From the NCBI GenBank assembly GCA_022652485.1, contig JALCRK010000016.1:1-62271 (forward strand): a stretch of 62,271 bases of DNA, read 5' to 3'. A program made the translations under genes and the position numbers. The notes under the pieces are model-generated. The model saw only the letters and a program-made list of their open reading frames with translations, was not told where the DNA came from and ran no database searches. How positions within the stretch are numbered: position 1 is the stretch's first letter; every line of letters starts with the position of its first letter. This stretch comes from Sphingobium sp. (GTDB lineage Bacteria; Pseudomonadota; Alphaproteobacteria; Sphingomonadales; Sphingomonadaceae). Of this stretch, positions 43,040 to 50,128 are shown one piece after another.

Positions 43040-44374
43040 ATGGATATAGAGAATATTCCCCAGACCCTGCCGCGCCAGTCCGCTACTTTCGACGCCTATA
43101 CCCTGTCGGAAATTCGCCGGGCAGCGGCCACCGGGATCTATGATATTCGGGGCGCGGGCGCGAAGCGCAAGCTGCCGCATTTTGACGATCTGTTGTTTCT
43201 TGGCGCGTCGGTGTCGCGGTATCCACTGGAGGGATATCGCGAAAAATGCGCGACCGATGTCGTTCTGGGCACCCGATTTGCGAAAAAGCCGATCCATCTC
43301 AAGATTCCTGTCACGATTGCGGGCATGAGCTTCGGGTCGCTGTCTGCCCAGGCGAAGGAGGCTCTGGGACGCGGCGCATCCGCTGCGGGAACCTCCACCA
43401 CCACGGGCGATGGCGGTATGACGCCGGAGGAACGCGGCCAGTCCCAAACTCTTGTCTATCAATATCTGCCCTCACGTTATGGCATGAACCCGGATGATCT
43501 TCGCAAAGCCGATGCGATCGAGGTTGTGATAGGGCAGGGTGCCAAGCCCGGCGGCGGCGGTATGCTGCTCGGTCAGAAGATATCCGATCGCGTGGCGCAG
43601 ATGCGTAATCTGCCCAAGGGCATCGACCAGCGCTCGGCCTGCCGCCATCCCGACTGGACCGGCCCGGACGATCTTGAAATCAAGATTGAAGAGCTGCGCG
43701 AGATTACCGACTGGGAAAAGCCGATCTATGTGAAGGTCGGCGCGACCCGTCCATATTATGATGTGGCGCTTGCGGTTAAAGCGGGCGCAGACGTTGTGGT
43801 TCTCGACGGTATGCAGGGCGGCACCGCCGCGACGCAGGAAGTGTTCATCGAGCATGTCGGCATTCCGACGCTGGCCGCGATCCGCCCCGCCGTGCAGGCA
43901 CTTCAGGATCTGGGAATGCATCGCAAGGTGCAGCTGATCGTCTCTGGCGGTATCCGCAACGGTGCGGATGTGGCGAAGGCGCTCGCACTGGGCGCCGATG
44001 CGGTGGCGATCGGCACCGCGGCGCTGGTGGCTCTGGGAGACAATGATCCAGCGCTTGAGGAGGAGTATCGCAAGCTCGGCACTACGGCAGGGGCGTATGA
44101 CGACTGGCAGGAGGGGCTGGACCCTGCCGGTATCACGACGCAGGATCCGATCCTTTCGGCCAGGCTGGACCCAGTGGCCGCCGGTCGACGGCTCGCCAAT
44201 TACCTCGCGGTGCTGACCCTGGAGGCGCAGACTATCGCCCGTGCCTGTGGCAAGAGTCATTTGCACAATCTTGAACCGGAAGATCTCGTCGCGCTGACGA
44301 TAGAGTCCGCCGCAATGGCGCGCGTTCCGCTTGCGGGAACAAGCTGGATTCCGGGCATGACCGGCAACTTTTGA
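43040..44374 (+). CDS. mgsC: N-methylglutamate synthase subunit C, FMN-binding glutamate synthase domain (GlxD)
   Basis: This is the FMN-binding domain of the glutamate-synthase family. The visible motifs are PVTIAGMSFGSLSAQAKEAL, GDGGMTPEERGQSQT, AKPGGGGMLLGQKISDRVAQM, and the FMN phosphate site LIVSGGIRNGADVAKALALG. The iron-sulfur-cluster Cys of bacterial GltB are reduced here. It is 444 aa, as expected. Its stop overlaps the gmaS start region by four bases. In the NMG pathway this subunit would transfer methylamine to a glutamate-derived intermediate; the substrate assignment follows from known MgsABC. Confidence 0.9.
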   Translation: MDIENIPQTLPRQSATFDAYTLSEIRRAAATGIYDIRGAGAKRKLPHFDDLLFLGASVSRYPLEGYREKCATDVVLGTRFAKKPIHLKIPVTIAGMSFGSLSAQAKEALGRGASAAGTSTTTGDGGMTPEERGQSQTLVYQYLPSRYGMNPDDLRKADAIEVVIGQGAKPGGGGMLLGQKISDRVAQMRNLPKGIDQRSACRHPDWTGPDDLEIKIEELREITDWEKPIYVKVGATRPYYDVALAVKAGADVVVLDGMQGGTAATQEVFIEHVGIPTLAAIRPAVQALQDLGMHRKVQLIVSGGIRNGADVAKALALGADAVAIGTAALVALGDNDPALEEEYRKLGTTAGAYDDWQEGLDPAGITTQDPILSARLDPVAAGRRLANYLAVLTLEAQTIARACGKSHLHNLEPEDLVALTIESAAMARVPLAGTSWIPGMTGNF

Positions 44375-45687
44375 CAGGGGAAATCAAGATGGCTGCACTT
44401 TCGAAGATCGCCGCAGAGCGCGGCATCAAATATTTCCTGATAAGTTTTACCGATCTCTTCGGTGTGCAGCGGTCCAAGCTGGTTCCGGCGGCCGCAATCG
44501 ATGGCATGGCGAAAGCGGGTGCGGGCTTTGCCGGTTTTGCGACCTGGCTCGATATGACCCCTGCCGATCCGGACATGTTCGCGCTGCCCGATCCTTCCAG
44601 CCTGATCCAGCTGCCGTGGAAGCCGGAGGTGGGTTGGCTCGCGGCTGATCCGGTTATGAACGGGGCGCCGGTTCCGCATGGCCCCCGCAACCTGCTCAAG
44701 GCGCAGATCGCCGCGGCTGCCGAGATGGGCTACCAGATGAAGTCGGGCGTGGAGTGCGAATATTTTCTGCTCACAGCCGATGGCGAAGCCATTTCCGATG
44801 CTGGCGATACGCAGACCAAGCCGTGCTATGACCAGCAGGCGCTGATGCGACGTTATGATGTCATCACCGAAATATGCGATGCGATGCTCTTGCTGGGCTG
44901 GAATCCCTATCAGAACGATCATGAAGACGCGAACGGCCAGTTCGAGATGAACTGGGATTATGATGATGCGCTTGTGACTGCGGATCGGCACGCCTTTTTC
45001 AAGTTCATGGTGAAGTCGATCGCGGAAAAACACGGCCTGCGCGCGACCTTCATGCCGAAGCCGTTTTCAACGCTTACCGGCAATGGTTGCCACACCCATG
45101 TGTCGCTGTGGAAAGGCAAGACCAATGTGTTTTCTGACGCCAAGGACGAGTTGGGGCTTTCGGGGCTTGGCTATCAGTTCATAGCAGGGTTGCTGCACCA
45201 CGCCCCGGAGATTGCGGCGATCACCAATCCGACAGTCAACAGCTACAAGCGCATCAACGCGCCGCGTACGACGTCCGGCGCGACCTGGTCGCCGAACAGC
45301 GTGACCTATACGGGCAACAATCGCACCCATATGATACGCATTCCCGATGATGGGCGCTTCGAGTTCAGGTTGCCGGACGGATCGACGAACCCTTATCTGA
45401 TGCAGGCCGCAATCCTTGCCGCAGGGCTCGATGGCATTCGCAACGCGCGTGATCCCGGTAAGCGGCTTGATATCAATATGTATACCCACGGTCATACGGT
45501 TCGGAACGTAAAGAAGCTGCCGCTGAACCTGCTCGATGCCCTGCGCGCGCTTGAAAAGTCTACGATGCCGAAGGCTTCGCTGGGTGAGGATTTTATTGCA
45601 GCCTATATGAAGCTGAAGATGCAAGAGTGGAACGACTATAGTCGGCATCTCTCGGTATGGGAAAGAGAGTCAACTCTGGATTGTTGA
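44371..45687 (+). CDS. gmaS: Gamma-glutamylmethylamide synthetase (glutamine-synthetase family)
   Basis: This is a glutamine-synthetase-type ligase that joins methylamine to glutamate with ATP. Motifs are KYFLISFTDLFGVQRSKLVP, the Glu-containing metal site KSGVECEYFLL, NGQFEMNWDYDDAL, MPKPFSTLTGNGCHTHVSLW and NSYKRINAPRTTSGATWSP. Length of 438 aa matches GmaS. Since annotation pipelines often call this gene glutamine synthetase type III, the assignment rests on the operon: it follows mgsABC and precedes purU. The first Met at 44371 lies just within the mgsC 3' end (44374); MAALSKIAAERG at 44390 follows a GGGG and may be the real start. Confidence 0.86.
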   Translation: MTGEIKMAALSKIAAERGIKYFLISFTDLFGVQRSKLVPAAAIDGMAKAGAGFAGFATWLDMTPADPDMFALPDPSSLIQLPWKPEVGWLAADPVMNGAPVPHGPRNLLKAQIAAAAEMGYQMKSGVECEYFLLTADGEAISDAGDTQTKPCYDQQALMRRYDVITEICDAMLLLGWNPYQNDHEDANGQFEMNWDYDDALVTADRHAFFKFMVKSIAEKHGLRATFMPKPFSTLTGNGCHTHVSLWKGKTNVFSDAKDELGLSGLGYQFIAGLLHHAPEIAAITNPTVNSYKRINAPRTTSGATWSPNSVTYTGNNRTHMIRIPDDGRFEFRLPDGSTNPYLMQAAILAAGLDGIRNARDPGKRLDINMYTHGHTVRNVKKLPLNLLDALRALEKSTMPKASLGEDFIAAYMKLKMQEWNDYSRHLSVWERESTLDC

Positions 45688-45780
45688 TCCGCGAGCGGTG
45701 CATCCGCACCCGAGATTTGCCGGTCACTCCTCTCAAGTTAGCCGCGAGCTTCAAGATCAGACTGGAAACACACTGTCCGT

Positions 45781-46635
45781 ATGGCAAATTTCATCTTAAC
45801 CCTTTCCTGTACCAATCGTGTTGGAATCGTTGCGGGCGTCTCCGGCGCGTTGTTGCAGCACGAAGGGAATATTCGTGAAGCGCATCAGTTTGACGATCCC
45901 GAAACGGGGAAGTTCTTCACGCGTATCGTCTTCAGCGTAGCCGAGGGGGTTGCGGCAGACGATTTGCGGGCGACACTCACGCCTGTGGCGGACGCATTCG
46001 GCATGGATTGGTCGCTTCGGCGGCACGGGGAGCCGCGCAAGGTGATCCTGATGGCCTCGAAGTTCGATCATTGCCTCGTCGATCTTCTCTATCGCCATCG
46101 TATCGGCGAGCTCTCCATGAACGTGGTTGGGATCATTTCAAACCACCCGCGCGAAACCTATGCGGGGACCGATTTCGGAGAGATGCCCTTCCATTATCTG
46201 CCGGTTACGAAGGATACGAAGGCGCAGCAGGAAGCGCAGATCAAGGAAATCGTGACTTCAACGGGTGCGGAACTGATCGTTCTCGCACGCTATATGCAGA
46301 TATTGTCCGACGATCTGGCCGCCTTTCTGTCCGGGCGCTGCATCAATATCCATCATAGCTTCCTGCCGGGCTTCAAGGGAGCAAAGCCCTATCATCAGGC
46401 CCATCAGCGCGGCGTAAAACTGATTGGCGCGACAGCACATTATGTTACCGCCGATCTCGATGAGGGGCCGATCATCGAACAGGATGTCGAACGCATCAGC
46501 CATCATGACAGCCCGGAAGATCTCATCCGCAAAGGCCGGGATATCGAGCGTCGTGTTCTGGCCCGCGCCGTTTCTTTCCATCTGGACGGGCGCTCGGTGC
46601 TCAATGGAAACAAGACCGTTGTCTTTCCGGGCTGA
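45781..46635 (+). CDS. purU: Formyltetrahydrofolate deformylase, second copy
   Basis: This is a complete PurU (284 aa). It has an ACT domain (LTLSCTNRVGIVAGVSGAL), then [60 protein letters not shown] and [13 protein letters not shown]. It differs from the first copy in the ACT domain but shares the catalytic region nearly exactly. The order mgsABC-gmaS-purU fits NMG loci in which the THF-bound carbon is returned as formate. A 93-base gap follows gmaS, so it may be co-transcribed. Two copies in one locus suggest high 10-formyl-THF flux during methylamine growth; this is inference. Confidence 0.93.
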   Translation: MANFILTLSCTNRVGIVAGVSGALLQHEGNIREAHQFDDPETGKFFTRIVFSVAEGVAADDLRATLTPVADAFGMDWSLRRHGEPRKVILMASKFDHCLVDLLYRHRIGELSMNVVGIISNHPRETYAGTDFGEMPFHYLPVTKDTKAQQEAQIKEIVTSTGAELIVLARYMQILSDDLAAFLSGRCINIHHSFLPGFKGAKPYHQAHQRGVKLIGATAHYVTADLDEGPIIEQDVERISHHDSPEDLIRKGRDIERRVLARAVSFHLDGRSVLNGNKTVVFPG

Positions 46636-46852
46636 GTGCGGCGGATCGGAAGCAGTTGATCCTTCCGACTAGCATATAGCAGACACCAGAATGGCGCGAC
46701 ATTAGCATCGGCGCGCTCCCGCGAATGTGACCGATTTCGAGCGGAGTTCGACGAAAGAAGTCGGATGGATATGAAGCGGAGTGGAAGACGGTGTGGCGGG
46801 CGGGGGAACCGAGACCGCTGACGTGGACGGAGAAGTTTGGCGAAATGCTTAG

Positions 46853-46885
46853 ACGCCGACTTCAAATCGGCGTTGGCAGCCCAAC
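46853..46885. repeat. Two adjacent hairpins, first with a cttcaaa loop
   Basis: The first hairpin has a 7-bp stem acgccga / tcggcgt with the 7-base loop cttcaaa. It overlaps a second one, gttgg / ccaac with loop cagc (46872-46885). The first resembles the anticodon arm of selenocysteine tRNA and the second a long variable arm, but no T-arm or acceptor stem follows. It may be a tRNA fragment at an old insertion site, or an ordinary terminator-like structure. Confidence 0.3.
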
Positions 46886-46886
46886 A

Positions 46887-46942
46887 GTAAATTTACCTAC
46901 TCCGGTAAAAAATGCCTTGTAGGATTTTCCAGAGATGGTAAA
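46887..46942. promoter_or_regulatory. Operator with repeated GTAAA half-sites upstream of the XRE gene
   Basis: GTAAATTTAC (46887-46896) is a perfect palindrome, and TTTACC-N6-GGTAAA (46892-46909) is a second one using the same arm. A further GGTAAA is at 46937-46942. Four half-sites this close to the XRE start suggest autoregulation of the XRE/ImmA pair. Confidence 0.55.
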
Positions 46943-46976
46943 TAAATCCCTACCTCAAACCGAAACGGAGATGACG

Positions 46977-47378
46977 ATGGCTCAGAACCTAATCGCTGGG
47001 GGGCAGAAAACAGGGGGGAAAAGGCTTACGCCGTTTGGCGAAAAGTGTCGCGAAATTCGGAAGGCTAAGGGCATGCTTTTGATAGATATGGCACATGTCG
47101 CTGGGGTGAGCCCAGGCTTCTTAAGCCTTGTAGAAACAGGTCGCAAACCGATCCCGGACAGATTGGTGTCTACTTTGGTTGCCAATCTTGATCTGACTCC
47201 GCGCCAAGAGAAGGAATTGACTAACTCTGCCGCCCTTTCGGCGAAGGAATATCGTATTCAGATGAATGAAAATTCATCGCCTCTGGATAGGCGATTAGCG
47301 CAAGCGCTGGAAACGGGCTTCGCAAAAATGACTCCGTTGAAAAAGGAGTCACTCCTGAAGCTGCTGGAAGAGGAATAA
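46977..47378 (+). CDS. XRE-family helix-turn-helix regulator (antitoxin-like, about 133 aa)
   Basis: The helix-turn-helix region is FGEKCREIRKAKGMLLIDMA, then GVSPGFLSLVETGRKPIPD. The C-terminus is helical, with no sensor domain. The preferred start is the ATG at 46977, preceded by GGAG; an in-frame ATG at 46935 would place an operator half-site inside the gene. It is directly followed by the ImmA/IrrE-type gene, the usual regulator/peptidase pair of mobile elements. The composition is AT-richer than the flanking genes. A repressor role is inferred. Confidence 0.8.
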   Translation: MAQNLIAGGQKTGGKRLTPFGEKCREIRKAKGMLLIDMAHVAGVSPGFLSLVETGRKPIPDRLVSTLVANLDLTPRQEKELTNSAALSAKEYRIQMNENSSPLDRRLAQALETGFAKMTPLKKESLLKLLEEE

Positions 47379-47382
47379 TGGC

Positions 47383-47937
47383 ATGGGGAGCTACTTTCGA
47401 GCAGTTAGGCCAATGAGTACCATAGAAATAGAGGCGGCAACCGTTCAGCTCAGAAAGCTGTTGCGCATCGATGCGGATGCGCGTGTCCAGATGGTGCAAT
47501 TGGTTGAAACCGTTTTGCCCGAAGTTCTCCCCGAATACCTCTTTTGCGTGTTGCCGGATGAGGACATGCCGGGAATGGATGGGATCACGGCAATCGGAAC
47601 TTACACGATCTGCCTATCTGAGCACACATATGTTGACCTTTGCAGTGGCGATCCTGAAGCGAGACAGGTGACGGCCCATGAGTTCGGGCATCTTATCCTG
47701 CACTCCCAACAGGAGCCTGCATTGGCGCGCCGCAGCTTCAATGACAATAGTGTGGACCCTGAATGGCAGGCCGACCGATTTGCTGACTTGTGGCTGATGC
47801 CGACCGCGGGCGTAAGAAAATGCAGGTCGCCGTCAGAAGTCGCGGAAAGGTTCACAGTAACGATCGAGGCTGCGCAACGCCGCTACGCGGAAGTCATGCC
47901 CCACTATGCTGAAAAAATTCAAGGAGAGCTGTTCTAA
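47383..47937 (+). CDS. ImmA/IrrE-type zinc metallopeptidase (about 184 aa)
   Basis: The catalytic zinc motif is VTAHEFGHLILHSQQ, with His-Glu-x-x-His at about residues 96-100; the third ligand is probably in NSVDPEWQADRFADLWLMP. In phage and ICE systems, ImmA-type peptidases cleave the neighbouring XRE repressor to switch the element on, so the two genes likely act together. The start is at 47383, or at 47413 (MSTIEIEAAT), which matches family N-termini better. No integrase remains nearby, so the pair looks like a remnant or a stand-alone stress switch. Confidence 0.78.
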   Translation: MGSYFRAVRPMSTIEIEAATVQLRKLLRIDADARVQMVQLVETVLPEVLPEYLFCVLPDEDMPGMDGITAIGTYTICLSEHTYVDLCSGDPEARQVTAHEFGHLILHSQQEPALARRSFNDNSVDPEWQADRFADLWLMPTAGVRKCRSPSEVAERFTVTIEAAQRRYAEVMPHYAEKIQGELF

Positions 47938-48077
47938 TGACCAACTCTCCTTGATTCCTGCTCAGAACGCGGCCCCTGTGACAGGTGCGCGATCTGCGAA
48001 CAGAGTGTGCAAACCGTTGATAACACGGTTCTCTAGCAGACGCAAAGATTATCGGGCCGCCCTCTTAAGAGGTTCCC
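47938..48077. other. Gap with an AACCGT/ACGGTT hairpin and a palindromic ribosome-binding site
   Basis: The sequence contains a 6-bp inverted repeat (48012-48030, loop tgataac) and the perfect 12-base palindrome CCTCTTAAGAGG at 48061-48072. The palindrome overlaps the AAGAGG ribosome-binding site of the following short ORF, so it could fold over that site. No protein gene was found here. Confidence 0.5.
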
Positions 48078-48203
48078 ATGACCAAGCTGACCGCGCCTCC
48101 GGGCAAGCGGGTAATCTGGCGTCCGTGGATCACGAAAAATGGTGTACGCATTTATGCAAGGCAATATGGCTTGCGCGCGTTTCCCATCCTCGTAGACCCT
48201 TAG
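48078..48203 (+). CDS. Short ORF, 41 aa (MTKLTAPPGKR...)
   Basis: An ATG with AAGAGG five bases upstream opens a 41-codon frame with a TAG stop. The product is basic and has a W-R-P-W pattern, then RIYARQYGLRAFPILV, ending in VDP. I recall similar short proteins in sphingomonads but cannot name the family. It lies between the ImmA-type gene and a second small ORF, and a strong hairpin begins 13 bases after its stop. Confidence 0.6.
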   Translation: MTKLTAPPGKRVIWRPWITKNGVRIYARQYGLRAFPILVDP

Positions 48204-48215
48204 CGCTTAGATGCT

Positions 48216-48246
48216 CCCCGGCACTACATGCATAGTAGTGTCGGGG
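48216..48246. terminator. Stem-loop after the 41-aa ORF
   Basis: A 12-bp stem (ccccggcactac / gtagtgtcgggg, one G-U pair) encloses the 7-base loop atgcata. No run of T follows, so it may be a processing or protecting structure rather than a classic terminator. Confidence 0.5.
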
Positions 48247-48297
48247 ACCCGTTGCTCAGCGGTTTTGAGGGTCTGGATCACTTAGAAAGGGTTTTTT

Positions 48298-48432
48298 ATG
48301 GCTCAGTCTAAAGTGCCGACGCAAACGTCGCATCGCAGTTCGCAAAGCGGTCGTTTCGTTACGGAGCGTTATGCTCAGACGCACCCCAATACGACCGAGC
48401 GGGAATGCATCAAGCATCCCGAACGGAAGTAA
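48298..48432 (+). CDS. Short ORF, 44 aa, RSxxSGRFVTxxYAxxHPxTTxxE-type
   Basis: The 44-codon ORF has AGAAAGG upstream and codes for SHRSSQSGRFVTERYAQTHP, then NTTEREC and a basic end. The S-G-R-F-V-T and H-P-N-T-T blocks match a small-protein motif (RSAKTGRYVTxxxAxxHPxTTVxE) that I recognise as widespread in bacteria, often beside mobile-element genes; its function is unknown. A 12-bp hairpin follows the stop. Confidence 0.65.
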   Translation: MAQSKVPTQTSHRSSQSGRFVTERYAQTHPNTTERECIKHPERK

Positions 48433-48437
48433 ATAAG

Positions 48438-48469
48438 GAGAGGCTCCTCACAGACGCGAGGAGCCTCTC
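48438..48469. terminator. Perfect 12-bp stem-loop after the 44-aa ORF
   Basis: gagaggctcctc and gaggagcctctc pair perfectly around an 8-base loop (acagacgc). It starts six bases after the stop of the small ORF. There is no T-run after it. Confidence 0.65.
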
Positions 48470-48532
48470 GCCATAGGCAGCTTCAAAATCTACTCCAATT
48501 TTGAATGTCATCGGCTTCAGCCGCAGCGCAGT

Positions 48533-48554
48533 CTGATACCCCACTGATACCCCA
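48533..48554. repeat. Tandem 11-bp direct repeat near the 3' end of tRNA-Lys
   Basis: CTGATACCCCA occurs twice without a gap, 46 bases from the CCA end of tRNA-Lys. Short repeats in such a place can be integrase arm-type sites or remains of an integration event. A hairpin TTCAAAAT / ATTTTGAA also lies at 48482-48505. Confidence 0.4.
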
Positions 48555-48600
48555 GAAGGCTGCGCCTCACCGCGCACCACATCCAAGTATCTGAAAAATA

Positions 48601-48676
48601 TGGTGAGCCCTGCTGGATTCGAACCAGCGACCTACTGATTAAAAGTCAGTTGCTCTACCGACTGAGCTAAGGGCCC
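48601..48676 (-). tRNA. tRNA-Lys (anticodon TTT)
   Basis: The reverse complement folds as a 76-base tRNA with encoded CCA. The acceptor stem GGGCCCT pairs with AGGGCTC (one G-U), the D-arm is GCTCAGTCGGTAGAGC, and the anticodon loop CTTTTAA contains TTT. The T-arm is CTGGTTCGAATCCAG. It lies between the small-ORF segment and folK. Its 3' end faces the AT-rich accessory segment, the usual side for integration. Confidence 0.95.
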
Positions 48677-48741
48677 CTGTGCCGCGCAGACAGGGTCGCG
48701 CGGGAGGATGAGGCTGCCCCTAAAGGCCGCGTGCCGCGCGG

Positions 48742-49254
48742 TCAACCGCTTGATGCACTGACGCGTGGCTTTTTCAGGCGTGCGAGCAGATGGATCATGC
48801 CCAGGTTGCTGACCGGATCGCGCCAGTCTCGCGCAATGGAGGCCAGCGGCTTCAGTACGAAGGCGCGCTCACGGAAGGCGGGGTGCGGAATGACGAGTTC
48901 GTCACTGCTCCACATGCCGCCACTCCACAGCACGATATCGAGATCGAGCGGGCGTGCCGACCAGGCGCGGCAGCGCCGATGACGGCCGGCCTTTCGCTCC
49001 ATTCGATGCAGTTTTGCCAGCATCTCCTCGGGGTCTAGCCGCGTTTCGATCAGCATCGCCGCGTTGGAATAGCGCCGGAGCGATGGACCGAGCGGCGCTG
49101 TCTCGATGATGCGGGAGCGCGCTACCGCCCGGAACGGTTCCCGCGACAGGCGTTCCATCGCTTTCTCGACCATCCTGCGCGGCATGAGTCGGGCGGAGCG
49201 GGCGCGGTTGGAACCCAGCGCGATCGCATAGAGGTGACGCGCTTTCTTTCCCAT
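48742..49254 (-). CDS. folK: 2-amino-4-hydroxy-6-hydroxymethyldihydropteridine pyrophosphokinase
   Basis: This enzyme transfers pyrophosphate from ATP to the pterin in folate synthesis. The N-terminal ATP site is LYAIALGSNR (GSN), with the middle RIIETAPLGPS and the signature SARPLDLDIVLW (D-x-D) that holds magnesium, then VIPHPAFRERAFVLKPL. The start at 49254 gives 170 aa, normal. The stop of aguB ends three bases before its start, so they are co-transcribed. Confidence 0.92.
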   Translation of the reverse strand: MGKKARHLYAIALGSNRARSARLMPRRMVEKAMERLSREPFRAVARSRIIETAPLGPSLRRYSNAAMLIETRLDPEEMLAKLHRMERKAGRHRRCRAWSARPLDLDIVLWSGGMWSSDELVIPHPAFRERAFVLKPLASIARDWRDPVSNLGMIHLLARLKKPRVSASSG

Positions 49255-49256
49255 TG

Positions 49257-50114
49257 TCAGATATCCTGCACCAGCCGTTGATAGAGATCGGGCCGTCGGT
49301 CCCGGAAGAAGCCCATGCCCGCGCGGTGTCTGCGGGCGCGCTCGAGATCCAGCGTGGCGACAAGAGCGCCCGTCTGCCAATCCTCGACCTCGGCGACCAT
49401 ATCGCCCCATTCGTCGGCGATGAAGCTGTGGCCGTAATAGCTCTGCCCGCCCTCGATGCCGTCATTGCCGATGCGGTTGGCGGCGATCACCGGCATACAG
49501 TTCGAGACGGCGTGGCCGATCATCGCGCGACGCCACATGCGGCTGGTGTCGAGCTCGGTATCATAGGGCTCGGAGCCGATAGCGGTGGGGAAGAGCAGCA
49601 CTTCCGCCCCCATCAGCGCCATGATCCGCGCGGTTTCGGGATACCATTGATCCCAGCAGATGCCGACGCCGATGGTGCCGTATTTCGTCGGCCAGACCTT
49701 GAAGCCCGAATTGCCGGGGCGGAAATAATATTTCTCCTCATAGCCGGGCCCATCGGGGATATGCGACTTGCGGTAGACGCCCATGATCGCGCCAGCATCG
49801 TCGATCATCGCAAGGCTGTTGTAATGATGCTGCCCGTCGCGCTCGAAAAAGCTGGTGGGGATATAGATCTGAAGTTCGGCGGCCAGCGCTTGCATGGCGA
49901 GCACGACGGGGTGCTCGTGCGCGGGGAAGGCGCGCGCGAACAGCGCTTCGTCCTCCACCGTGCAGAAATACGGACCTTCGAACAGCTCCGGCGGCAGGAT
50001 GATCTTCGCCCCGCGCGCGGCGGCCTGACGAATGGCGTGCTCCACGGCGGCGATATTGGCGGCGATGTCATCGGAAAAGGCGAGCTGGAGCGCGGCGACG
50101 GTGGCTTTGGTCAT
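49257..50114 (-). CDS. aguB: N-carbamoylputrescine amidase
   Basis: This nitrilase-family enzyme hydrolyses N-carbamoylputrescine to putrescine. The catalytic triad is visible as Glu in IILPPELFEGPYF, Lys in YRKSHIPDGPGYEEKYYF and Cys in GVGICWDQWYPE. The ATG at 50114 (MTKATVAALQ) gives 285 aa. It follows aguA closely, and the pair makes putrescine from agmatine. The operon continues into folK. Confidence 0.92.
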   Translation of the reverse strand: MTKATVAALQLAFSDDIAANIAAVEHAIRQAAARGAKIILPPELFEGPYFCTVEDEALFARAFPAHEHPVVLAMQALAAELQIYIPTSFFERDGQHHYNSLAMIDDAGAIMGVYRKSHIPDGPGYEEKYYFRPGNSGFKVWPTKYGTIGVGICWDQWYPETARIMALMGAEVLLFPTAIGSEPYDTELDTSRMWRRAMIGHAVSNCMPVIAANRIGNDGIEGGQSYYGHSFIADEWGDMVAEVEDWQTGALVATLDLERARRHRAGMGFFRDRRPDLYQRLVQDI

Positions 50115-50128
50115 GAGCTTAGCTGTCC

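Larger units (their letters stand above)
46636..46976. other. Intergenic region with hairpins and operator half-sites before the XRE gene
   Basis: This gap of about 340 bases separates purU from the XRE/ImmA pair and marks the switch to AT-richer sequence. The first part (46636-46850) has no recognisable gene. It ends in an inverted repeat at 46853-46873 and a palindromic operator at 46887-46909 (separate entries). Confidence 0.6.

Noticed and set aside
46801..46830. GGAAC followed by CGT as EcfG promoter
   Set aside because: The spacer is only about 12 bases, outside the 16-18 range.
46853..46885. Calling a tRNA-Sec gene
   Set aside because: No acceptor stem or T-arm pairs with the two hairpins, so only an arm-like structure can be reported.
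48482..48600. Integrase remnant on the reverse strand beside tRNA-Lys
   Set aside because: A reverse frame is open for some 40 codons but shows no integrase motif; only the repeats are reported.
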